64,000 nucleotides of DNA from contig NXFV01000371.1 in the NCBI GenBank assembly GCA_002803225.1, forward strand, positions 62,001-126,000. The letters are read 5' to 3'. The translations under genes were made by a program, and so were the position numbers. Below the pieces are notes generated by a model, which saw only the letters and a list, made by a program, of their open reading frames with translations, was not told the origin of the DNA and searched no databases. Numbering within the stretch: position 1 is the stretch's first letter; each line of letters opens with the position of its first letter. Source of the DNA: Gamarada debralockiae (Eukaryota > Ascomycota > Leotiomycetes > Helotiales > Hyphodiscaceae). This document shows positions 21,132 to 30,670 of this stretch, in pieces.

Positions 21132-24036
21132 TTAGACCTGGATTTGAGCCAAAAGAACGCTAATATCAACTAAATTGAGCTGTTTTCGAAACGCAGTGTG
21201 TTTTTGAGGACCAAGTGCTTTTGTGAACCCATCCGCCGGCATTTCTTGTGTGGAAATCCACTCAATTTTGAGTGTTCCTTTGGCTGTTTCCTGACGGAGC
21301 CAATGCTGATGGATGTCGACATGGCGTAACTTGGTGACAAGTTTAGGTGATTGATTCATCAGGAGGCGTATTATCTGAAGGTTGTCGTAGTTAACTATAG
21401 TCTCCGAATCGAGGTCAAGTCGCAGGTTTTCGAATACGCGTCTCCACCAAAAGAGCCAAGCACATAGGTGTGACAGAGCCAGAAACTCAGCTTTAGTTGG
21501 GGATGTAGTAACTGTACGCTGAAGGACGCAAAACCAGTCGAATGCACCTCCAAATAGCTTGAACAGTCCTCCTTCTGTACTCCAATGTCTTGTAAGGTCA
21601 TCCGCATGTTGATAACTCGATGAAGCGCTGGCACCCAGATTTTGAAGATATTCGTCGACTCGTAGCCTACAATGTAGCCAATGTGGACTCGAGACTCTAG
21701 GCGTTCCAGCTTATCGATGTCATATTTGAGTGCATATGCTCTGCAGCCATAGGGTTGGAAATGGGCCACTTTTGGACGTGGATTTCGGATTCCAGTGAGT
21801 TCCTGAAGCTTGCCAAGTGGTGATTGCCAGCTAAGGCGACGTGTGGGGGATTTGTTGAGTAGGTAGGCCGCGTGTCGAAGATCTGATACTCCATAGCATC
21901 TGGCAGATTACTCAGGAGCTTGAGCTTGTGTCCGTGGACCCACAGCAACCCCCCCCCCTTCTAAAAAGATTTCTTAGCGGCGCTATTTTGAGCATGTACG
22001 TCTGGCGCTGAAGGCTTGATTGTAAGGCGTGTCTCATTGACGTAGTCTGACTATTCGTTGCTTTCCAGAAGTGACACCTGACCATCAAAGCGTATCACTA
22101 TGACAACGAACCCCCAGTGTCTCTTGATGTTATTGATAGTCCTTCTGATGGTTCCCACAAGCTCAGACGCCTTAGTACTATACGTACTATAGACGTAGTG
22201 ATAGCCCAGGAAGTCATTATACAGATGGACAATGCATCCATCCTTAATTGGAATGACGTCCCAGTAGAGCCTGTAAAGGGTCGATGAGCATGCATTAGAG
22301 TGTGTCGAGAAATCTGTTGTTTTGTATCACTTTCATAGCAAATCTGGCAGTTGTAGTCATGCTGGCCTTTGACTTTGTCGATGTCTGAGCATGCATCTGG
22401 TAGGGGCTGAAGTGCTTCCGGATAAAGGTGTCCCATGAGTTCGTGAGCTTCTTGTATAGTCCAAACAGCGTTGGGTTGAGCTGCGTGTGATGAGCGAGCC
22501 TTGTAGGCCATGGCTTCGTCCGCTGGGTTGTATTCTAGGAGCCACCGGCCATATTTTCGGAAGGTCTTTCTAACTACTATTCCTTTGAACTTCAGACACT
22601 GATTTTCTGAGTCCCAGAAGATCTTCTTGTTATAGAATCGGTTGTATGAAACACATTAGCAGTGAATGAAGGCACATGAGCGACTTCATAGAGTACAAAG
22701 GATCTCTTTCCATCTGGTGTATTAGGGGTCTCCAAAGTGATTATAATATCACCCCAGCCTTCAATTTCACTACGTCTGTGCCAGCAACGAGCACACCGTC
22801 TTCAGTAGCAGGTCTGTACGTAGTGAAACGAGACCGATTGTTGCATACGTGCTCTGTGGCTCCAGAATCCAGGATGTAGCTGTTCACTAAGGCAAAGTGA
22901 GGCTCTGGATCATGAACAGCTGATATCACATGAGGCCGATAGGCCATGGCTCCCATTGGAACCTTAGGACTTGGTTCAGCTGTATTAGGCGCTGGTTGCG
23001 AAGATGTGTCAGAAGACGTAGAATTGGGGTTCTCATGGTTGTACCTGATCTTTTGAGCGTTGATTGGATCCTAGTGTTCTTGGATTTTAGGTCTTCGATT
23101 CGCTTTTGGATTGACTAGTCAGTTTTGAAGCCAGCTGGGCGGTTCCATTCGAACAGATGGGGGCACTTGGACTATGAGTGTTCAGTAGCGCTAGCGCCAC
23201 ATAGACAAGCCTCTGCCGGCTTCCCATCCTTGTCTTTGCCCTATAGCGTAGGAGTTGGAGGTGTAGTGGGTGTATCAGCCTGGTAAGTAGAGCCTCTGCC
23301 TCGACCGCGTGGTGTGATGTGCGCATTGCGGTGCCATGTGCGGTACATTCGAAGCAGTTGTTTGAACTCATAGACAGTGCCTTCAGCCTGTTTAACGAAA
23401 ATTGTCTCTGCGAAGGTAGGTGAAACTGATCGAAGGGCCTGTAGGAACGTCTTGACTGGCCATGTCCTCTGGACAATGGGTATGTCGAGTTCCAGGCATT
23501 CGTCGTACGTAGTTTCCCACTTTTGGAGCCATATATCAATGTCACTAAGCTTATTTCAGCTTCCCTGGCTTCATCTGTCTGCTTGAACCGATCCTGGAGC
23601 TTGACCACACCTGATATGCACTAGTGCCCTTAGTGTATGTGTGGTGCTCCTGGGCGACAGTGTGTTGGATTTCAACTCGAAGCTTAGGGAAACCCTCTAT
23701 CTGCTTGCGCTAGTACCTCTTGTCCTCCTCGTACTGAACAGTCTGGAGTCTGTACATTTCTTGCTGGTTCGCAGTGAGATCTGAGTATACTGCGTCTTGC
23801 TGAGGGTAGTTGCCTTCAGTATCAGCTGGAGCGTTGGGGACCCTGACTGTTTTGAGCAGATCAGTGACAAGGGTTCGTTTTGGCTCTTTCGGAAGTCCTG
23901 GGTCTTCGCCAGTTGGGTCGATATACTTGCATATACCATACTGGTCAGCGAAGATGTCCATATTATCCTTCCAGGGCCTCTAGTCTTTATGGGACCGAAG
24001 TATTACTAGTCCAGTGTTGGAATCAGATGACATCAT
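21132..24036 (-). pseudogene. degenerate copia gag-pol
   Basis: The likely start ATG ATG at 24036 gives MMSSDSNTGLVILRSHKD and then a TAG where copia Gag usually has tryptophan (WKDNMD follows). Gag, protease, GAG-pre-integrase, integrase C-terminal and RNase H segments are present in order but in changing frames. The zinc knuckle is not clear, and the reverse transcriptase with its YVDD box is absent. The last frame ends after ADGFTKALGPQKHTAFRKQL, the typical copia RNase H end. It cannot encode a working polyprotein. Confidence 0.88.
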
Positions 24037-24299
24037 GTAAGTGTGTTGTGATGTAAGGTTGAGATATCAGCAAACGAATTCGATAGGAACGTTCGTATAT
24101 TGATTTAGTTGATACAATATAGTCGAATTGGCGATTAGAGCGTTGCTACGATGAGAAATTCGAATGTTGGGCCTAAAAATGATGATAACCTAAGAATATT
24201 GCGCCCGTAGGTCACGTGCACAGTAGAATTGATCAAAAGACGTTGAAATTAGGTTTGAACGTCGTCCCGATTCAGTTAGAGCGATTCCGGGCTCATAAC

Positions 24300-24454
24300 T
24301 GTAAGTTGAGCTGTATTTTAGGGGCGAAATATAGTGGCATTTCTAGACCTAGCTGATATCTAAGGAGCTGAAATACAAGGAGGGGCAGAGCTCTCTTATA
24401 TCGCAAAAGAGGGGTAAATACAGGCTATACCAGATTAGGCAATTCCAACCAACA
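24300..24454 (-). repeat. 5' LTR of the copia element
   Basis: On the plus strand it begins TGTAAGTTGAGC and ends CCAACCAACA. It shares the core GGGCGAAATATAGTGGCATT with the other LTR. The first bases inside the element resemble part of a methionine tRNA (primer-binding site). Confidence 0.9.
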
Positions 24455-24639
24455 GACTTCTTCCGCGGGGTTGTAGGGGATATAACTAAGTCTCAACGTG
24501 GTTTTGGTAAGCTGGGCGCAACTTTGGAACTTTTGGAGGATTGGTGGGAGAATAGAAGAGAACATGTTGTTATTGATGGCTGGGAAGGAATAATGAGGAC
24601 TTTGAGAGCCAGTGGTGGTCTACTTCTATGATGGAGTGG

Positions 24640-25713
24640 TCACAGTCTCAATTTCCGGGAACTTGACATTGACAGACTTTCTCTTGGGAGATCCAATAAT
24701 CCCAAAGCCATGGATTGTCCGAAAACCGCAAACATGAACTGCAGCTGCTGCTTGGGGAATGCTGGGTAAATTTGGGGGTGGGAAGGAAGCTCGGTGACCT
24801 GGAATTTCTGCAGCTTGGCCATGTCGTCATAGGTAACGGAGAATTTGGAGCCTAATTGACCTATTAGCGGGATTTTGCAACAGATGAGAATGGGAAAACA
24901 GACCAGTCGTCTCTTCGGCGCTCTGAGGAACTCGTTTCCAGGTGACCTTGGCACTCATACATATAGTCTCCTCATCACACTTCGAAAGATCCAGAGATGC
25001 GACGACAAATTTAGCAAGAACGTAAATGTAGGTGAAGGCGACAAGCTCATTTCCAGTGCCTGGGATACCAGCAGCTTTATTCGCCATGTCGATGGCAAAA
25101 GACACGGGGAACATGTGACTCTTGATGTGTGGTACGCCATAGTAGTCAAGGAAGTAGCCAACGACATAGCGAGTCCACTCAAGGTGCGTCTTCTTTAGCT
25201 CTTCAAGAGCAGCCTGGCGGAACTTCAAGTGAGGCATGAGCTGGTCCGATCTAGGAATGTTCAGCGTCCATCGTGGCATCATGAAACTCAATGGCAGCAA
25301 GATCGAGACTTACCCCGGTGGGTATCTTGCACCCCCATTCGCTGGCAATGAAGCGCTTCGTAACCGAGGAGTGTATGGCGGCTTTCATGAGCTCAATCTG
25401 AGAAGTACCAGCTTCCTCACTGATAAAATTAAGGCATGAGATGAGAGTGTGGATTTCATATTTCTTCAAGATGACTGTGACAGCGGCGACATCACTGTAG
25501 TCCATGACAATAATCGGCGCGCTTCGGGGTCTGCCTTCTCTGGGGCCTGTGATCTATAAGTGTCGTCTATCTTTGAGCCAAGTTGCCGAGAGCTCGTACC
25601 TGCCTAGCTAAGACGACGACATTATGCTTTGGGTGTTCCTTTAGGACGTCCACCATTGTCCTCCCAACATTTTCGGTTCCTCCTGCAACCGCAACGTTGA
25701 CCGTGGTGGAAAT
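24640..25713 (-). CDS. NmrA-like / isoflavone-reductase-like NAD(P)-binding protein
   Basis: Four exons, about 25713-25600, 25553-25314, 25240-24904 and 24860-24640, give about 303 residues with every internal frame closing. The Rossmann start is TTVNVAVAGGTENVGRTMVD, a G-x2-x3-G nucleotide loop. It is followed by EHPKHNVVVLARQ, YEIHTLISCLNFISEEAGTS, KRFIASEWG, TRYVVGYFLDYYGVPHIKSH and GNELVAFTYIYVLAKFVVAS, the order of the NmrA/isoflavone reductase family. Such proteins are reductases or redox sensors in secondary metabolism. No ATG lies where the family begins: the codon is ATT (25713-25711) in the good context CACC-ATT-TCC. Translation may start upstream through an unseen exon, or the start has been lost. 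Confidence 0.72.
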
Positions 25714-26908
25714 GGTGAAGATGGAAATAGAGTTAGGATAGAACTCGTGTATCAGAATTTGTAATGCCTTTTGTAATTTGAGAATGGGATTGCACAAGAA
25801 GCTTGATGATACTGAAATGGGGAAAATGGAAATTGTGTGTATATAGCGAGACGTCGGGCAGTCGCACATTCGAGCGGCTTGATATGTAAATAAACTCATT
25901 AGAAAGCATAAAGCGGTCAGCTGCTTCTGAGTTTGATTATGAAGTATATAACGTCTACTTTCTAACCGATCACGGACGCCGCACATACTTGCTCCTCGCT
26001 CTGGCACTATTGTAATGCGAAGCAGGAGCGGATTTGGAAGGGCGAGCCGACAGCATTTAAACATTGTGGTTTAAACCCTAAACTAGGATCGTCCAGAAGC
26101 CTGTGAGCTTTCCATTTCCGTATGAGCAAAAATCAGACTCGGTTTCGACCTCCCCGATAGCAAGGGAGTCGAATCATCTGTTCGCCTTTGCAAAGTCGAA
26201 CAATGCCTCTCATTTGGTCTCAAACTCGCTTTCCAAGACGATAAGATGGTGCAAAAACATACTTCAAATGCGGGAATTCAATACTGCGGACAGAATAAAT
26301 TGTCAATGATTCCGTCTGCCCCTCATTTTCCTCGCTCTGCCCCCACCCAGTTAAAGAGCCCGACATGATGTACGGTACCGTGGGTGTTACTGTAAGGAGC
26401 ACGGTGCCGTCATCTGTCCAGTACTGTAGGTGGTACGGCACCGTATGGGCCACGGTACTGTAAAAGGTACGGTACCGTATATGGATTTAGTACGTTACAT
26501 CACGAGTGCCTCCGAGCGACAGAAACCGTCCGTATCTTGAGGGGGTTCCTTGTGTTAATGAAGACGTAAATTGTCACATGATCGCACCATCCACGCACAT
26601 CGCAAAAAGGGCATTTTTGGCACTTGCATTGGGAAAGTGTAGCTTATTGGATAGGAGTTGAGCTGCACTAGGCGAACCTCACAGCCCTCTCACTAGCTCT
26701 ATCTCTGCCCATTATCTGCAAGGTTACGTTGTGTGATGAATTTTGTTTCCGTTGGAAGCCCCTCACAAGGCTCATGCTTCTCAACGAAAACTTATCCTCT
26801 CAAATACGCCTTTCCGCCATTTATTGGATGCAGACACTCAACCCCCTTTTTTATGTACATATATATATATCTTGACGAGGCCCCGCACTTCAATCCTGTG
26901 TTTTAGGT
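25714..26908. promoter_or_regulatory. divergent intergenic region with CGG-palindrome cluster
   Basis: This region lies between the NmrA-like gene (-) and the epoxide-hydrolase-like relic (+). It contains five variants of ACGGTACCGT within about 110 bases. Otherwise only short unremarkable frames are present. Confidence 0.45.
26371..26479. repeat. cluster of ACGGTACCGT palindromes
   Basis: TACGGTACCGTG at 26371, ACGGTGCCGT at 26401, ACGGCACCGT at 26435, ACGGTACTGT at 26452 and TACGGTACCGTA at 26468. Each core is an everted/inverted CGG-N2-CCG pair, the kind of half-site used by Zn2Cys6 regulators. Variants differ by transitions. Confidence 0.6.
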
Positions 26909-27267
26909 ATGATGCAGACCACGCGTTCACGAGGAGCATCGACGAAAGACTCAGCTGTGGCTGTGGTGATTGCTGTGTTGGACGCTGTCGAGCATGGCAA
27001 TTTTGATGCGCTAGAAAACTTATGCAATGCAGAAATTGTGTATCAGGACCCTCGTTTTGTGCGTTGTGGTATCGACGCGGTGAAAGCGCAGTTTAAGGAA
27101 GACTAGCGTTGAACGGCGGATTGGTGATGACGGAACGTGTGGACAAATTTACGATGAATGGTCAGCCATTTAGCATTGATATAGTCGGCGTGTTGGAAGT
27201 TGGCGATGACGGTAAGATCAAGCACTGGCGGGAATACTTCGACTCTAGGCAATTTGCTCGAAACTGA
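26909..27267 (+). pseudogene. limonene-1,2-epoxide hydrolase-like (SnoaL fold) gene, broken
   Basis: The frame from ATG 26909 gives VIAVLDAVEHGNFDALENLC and VYQDPRFVRCGIDAVKAQF, then stops at TAG 27104-27106. In a neighbouring frame the C-terminal half continues: GGLVMTERVDKFTMNGQPFS, GVLEVGDDGKIKHWREYFDS, ending FARN and TGA 27265. The TER-D-F and GKI-x2-WR-x-YFD segments are characteristic of limonene epoxide hydrolase-like proteins, with the catalytic Asp/Arg region in WREYFD. About 15-25 residues between the halves are missing compared with the family, so a deletion with frameshift is likely. An intron explanation is not supported by good splice sites. Confidence 0.62.
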
Positions 27268-27913
27268 TTGTGAAGTTGGCAAATATCTATGTTTCCGCCC
27301 TATGCAGGCCATATCGTCAAATTATTCCGGGAGAGCTCCCCTATACGTCACAGTACCTACTACCAGCGTGATGGTTTACCTACAAATCAAATTTCACCTT
27401 CGACTTTGCAAGGTTCTCCCTATTGCAAAATATGTGAATATGGCAAATGATTCCCGCCCCTCCCCCTTAAACCACCAAACTTTATAACTTTATATCTCAA
27501 CCAAACTACGAAATTGTCGTGCCGACGCCTATCTCCTCAGATGGGGGGGGGAACCCCACGAGCCCCTTCGGGTCGGGGGAGCCCCTAACCCCCTCTTTCG
27601 TCGGGCTTAAGGGCAGTCTTTCCATAGTAGAAGTAGGAATTGATGCAAGTTCATGTCTATGTTAAGGCAAGAGGGGGGGCCGGGAATCATTAGCCGCGAA
27701 TATGTGCGACGTAGGGCAAACCACTTGTCATTATCCGGGGCCTCGGCATTTGCGGCTTGGGATTAGGCTTGTTAGGCCCCACTATCGCCAGGTCGCCCAG
27801 TGGTAACACTAGCTTAATGGATGATTACAAATGCATAAGGGTTTTTTTTGTAGATAATAAACCCACCCGACTAAACCTGTTATTCGAAGAAAGTTGCAAG
27901 AATTACTATCACG
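27268..27913. other. no gene recognised
   Basis: A gap holding G-rich runs (27541-27600, GGGGGGGGG and clusters of CCCC/GGGG) and the leader of the following gene. A 95-codon frame at 27200-27487 overlaps the preceding relic and has no family features. Confidence 0.45.
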
Positions 27914-29269
27914 ATGAAGGAAGCTATTATTGCTAAAGGTATTCATTTATCTTTTCAGTTTTTGTTCCCAAGCCCTAAAACATGTCTTAACTCCTATAAC
28001 CAATCACCATAAACTCAGTGCACGCAAGCATACCACTTTTAATCTATAGAATCCCAATTTGCGCCGAAATAGGAATTACTGACTCTAAATTTCCCAGGCC
28101 CAGTCGTTAAGATTGTCGACTCCGAAATTCCTAAACCGGGAGTAGGGCAAGTCCTTATCAAGGTTCTAGTGAGCGGATCAAACCCTAAAGACTGGTTCGT
28201 AAAACTTGTAGAAAACTGAGGCGAGTCTTATCTCTGAATCGTCCGATACGCAGGAAAGTCCCACACTTTTATGGAGTGGAGCTAAATTCTGGAGATGATG
28301 TTGCTGGTATTATTGAAGCTGTTGGCGAAAATGTCTTACTTTTCAAGCCAGGAGACAAGGGTAAGTCTCGTATACTTTTAAAGCCATGTTAGAGTTGGGT
28401 CCTGACAATTTCCAGTTGTTGCATTTCACGAGATGATGGCGCCAGGAGGTAGCTTTGCGGAATATGCAGTAGCTTGGGAACACACTACGGTCCATATTCC
28501 CGAGAAAATTAGTTTTGAAGGTTCTCAGGTTCCTTCCTATGTTTCCAGGTCCACATCTGACTTCTTCAAACCAGAAGCTGCCACAATCCCGCTAGCCTCC
28601 CTTACAGCAGCTGTAGGTCTTTTCGAACAGGCCAATCTCGCTCTTCCCCAACCCTGGGATCCAGCGACTAAACCCATCCCCCTCCTCGTCTATGGCGGCG
28701 CCTCAGCTGTGGGAGCTTTTACTATCCAACTTGCAAAAAAGGCCAACATCCACCCCATCATTGCTGTGGCTGGCAATGGCATCAAATTCGTGGAAGGCCT
28801 AATCGACCGCTCTAAGGGCGACGCTATAGTCGACTACCGCGGTGGCGACGAAGACGTGGTCTCGGGCATTCAACAAGCTCTTAATGGTGCCAAGCTCGAG
28901 TATGCCTATGATGCTATTAGCGAGAAGGGCAGTTTTTTCAATATAGCAAAGGTGTTAGATCCTAGCGGCAGATATACACATGTGCTGGCTATTGATGAAA
29001 ATGCATTTCCTAAGTCAGTTCATCAGCACAGGACTTCGGTAGGAGACGTGCATAAGGAGTATAAGGACTTTGGGTTTGTGCATTTTCAGAATATTGCTAG
29101 AGGGTTGGCTGAAGGGTGGCTTAAAGGACATCCGTATCAGGCCGTGGAAGGTGGGCTGGGAGGTGTGGAGAAGGGATTGAAGGATTTGCAGGATGGTAAG
29201 GCAAGTGCGGTTAAGTATGTTTTTAGGATTGGGGAGACGGCTGGGTTACAGAAAGATAGTCATATTTGA
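27914..29269 (+). CDS. zinc-type alcohol dehydrogenase / quinone oxidoreductase-like protein (MDR superfamily)
   Basis: Five exons, 27914-27938, 28098-28194, 28254-28360, 28416-28520 and 28575-29269, give 342 residues. The GroES-like N-domain reads MKEAIIAKGPVVKIVDSEIP, VGQVLIKVLVSGSNPKDW, GDDVAGIIEAVGENV and FKPGDKVVAFHEM. The nucleotide domain has LLVYGGASAVGAFTIQLAKK (GxSxxG-type loop) and DAIVDYRGGDEDV. Typical zinc-site cysteines are not evident, so a zinc-independent enoyl reductase or quinone reductase type is more likely. The fourth intron (54 bases, donor GTTCTC) lacks stops and is a multiple of three. Removing it restores ISFEEAATIPLASLTAAV, the family's normal sequence. It belongs to the redox-enzyme group at 24.6-31.8 kb. 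Confidence 0.87.
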
Positions 29270-30670
29270 GCGGACATCGAAGCAATTATATTTAGTTATC
29301 ACTACAACAGAATTCTGTGATCTTTACAAATGATTTAGCTCTTGATAGATGTACCAGGACACAGACTTGATACCCTTGAGCAGGGCGAATACGTTTATGG
29401 AGTTTGTGTGACTTGACTTTGTTTCTGTCGATGGAAACCGTCCGTATCTTGAAGGGGGCTAGGTGTTTGTGGGGACGACCTGGAGCTGAAGTGGCCTTCG
29501 CCCTCTGAATTTTGATCAAGTATTTGCCAGAATTTTCTAACATCGTAGAGCGTAAGTCTCAGCGAATAAACTCGCTTTCTGTGCAGGTTCACGTATAGAT
29601 TTAGTAGCAAGGCTTGAATGTATATATATTTGATTTAACAAGGGATCATCTCTAGATATTTCCAAGACTTTACCTGATCTCAAGAAAACCCGGTTTCACA
29701 GCTCATCTTTCACTATAGTATGTCAGGTCTAGGCTGCGGGTTCAGTCCACAGCGATGAGTCAGAAAGCCGCTATTAAAGGAAATGTAATTGAGCAACGAA
29801 AATTACATCTAGCAGCCCTCCTGTTGATCAAGTGAGAAGCCTCAGCTTGTGCACATTGCCCAGCGTGACATAGGCACCATGGCGACACCGTGGCCTCAAG
29901 TGGCAGCGTGGCCCAACGACACCCGCGAGCAGGCTACGTACCACAGCGATTGCCTCAAGTGCAAAACAGAAATTCTCGGGGGCATTCGCTAGTACTTAGT
30001 AAAAGTGAAATGGCGGCTCCGCCGGGAGATTTGGTATGCTACTAGCGAAAATCCAATCGGAAGTATTAGAAACTTCGGACTTCAAAGTAGCGGTCTCTTC
30101 ATCACAAACCTTAATTAACTATGGCTTATGCATAGCTCAAAAGACGAGGTTGCTTGTTAAGCACGCTTTCATTTTATATGTTAGGAGCCGAAGACTTTCT
30201 TTGTTCCGCCGAGGCGGAGGAGAGTCGCTTCTGCGCCACCGCAGCGAGATATCCAATGGGACACTGCCTATGACCGTCACAGTTTGCAATCTCAAATTCG
30301 ACCTTACTGAGGATGGTCAAGCCGGAAACTTTAATCACCATGGCTTATGCCAAGCAACCATCGGCTCATAATCCTATTCAGCACGAGTACGCTCGTAGGC
30401 ACGAGCCCCTATCTCGAAGCCATATACTGCATTATTGGTAATGGAATTAGAGAGTGATTCCATGGCAGATCCAAGAGCAAAGTCTTTGGCACTGTTGAAC
30501 AAAAGATATATAAAAGGGCGGCGCTGCCACCTTCAAAAAAAAAACCACCATCGCAAGTTGCAATAAGCTCGCTTTCCACATTTCGAAGTTTCTTAAACCT
30601 ACAACTTGGCCGCCAGTCGCTTTTCAGTATACTAAAACGTTTCAATCCTCCATCTCAGTTGATCACCAAA
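29270..30670. other. intergenic region between the MDR and SDR genes, no gene recognised
   Basis: About 1.4 kb with no coding resemblance. It contains GAAACCGTCCGTATCTTGA at 29434-29452, an exact copy of 26522-26540. The last 300 bases form the SDR promoter and leader, including an A-run near 30535. Confidence 0.5.

Larger units (their letters stand above)
20807..24454 (-). mobile_element. Ty1/copia LTR retrotransposon, internally deleted
   Basis: The 3648-bp element has LTRs of 154 bp (20807-20960) and 155 bp (24300-24454), each with TGT..ACA ends. It is flanked by a 5-base duplication GACTT (20802-20806 and 24455-24459). Coding sense is minus. Relics in order are Gag (24036 downward, NMDIFADQYGICKYIDPTGE), the protease motif YILDSGATEHVCNNRSRF near 22860, a GAG-pre-integrase HxxxGH segment (AHELMGHLYPEALQ) near 22450, the integrase end (FQPYGCRAYALKYDIDKLER) near 21750, and RNase H (KLRHVDIHQHWLRQE) near 21320. 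Between integrase and RNase H most of the reverse transcriptase is missing. Stops and frame slips run throughout. A purine-rich tract (AGGGGGGCG in minus sense) abuts the left LTR as the expected polypurine tract. Confidence 0.93.
18994..24631 (+). pseudogene. Zn2Cys6 fungal transcription factor gene, split by a copia retrotransposon
   Basis: ATG 18994 opens MESASQRVLSKRGCWTCRLR with CWTCRLRHKKCDEQ, the first half of a Zn2Cys6 cluster. After an intron of about 140 bases, exon 2 at 19220 gives CGKCESLNITC and KPQWMTG, completing the six cysteines and the family's W-M-x-G. In-frame stops then appear (TGA 19403, TAG 19625). The regulatory domain is clear: YLDHILPMQFPYYCPDLVAG, SALLHTNVLYHPALSLSAYY (fungal specific TF domain 2 type), with an intron near 19980-20035. 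The frame reaches CMALPEQQ at 20800 and is interrupted at 20807. It resumes after the element with DFFRGVVGDITKS at 24455 and ends WEGIMRTLRASGGLLLL, TGA 24629-24631. It is 8 bases from the convergent NmrA-like gene. Confidence 0.8.

Noticed and set aside
24255..24300. A true tRNA gene at the tRNA-like sequence
   Set aside because: Only the D-arm and anticodon arm half is present, with no T-arm or acceptor stem; its place next to the LTR makes it a primer-binding region.
27541..27610. G/C-rich hairpin-like stretch considered as an RNA gene
   Set aside because: It cannot be folded by eye into a tRNA or known RNA; mostly homopolymer runs.
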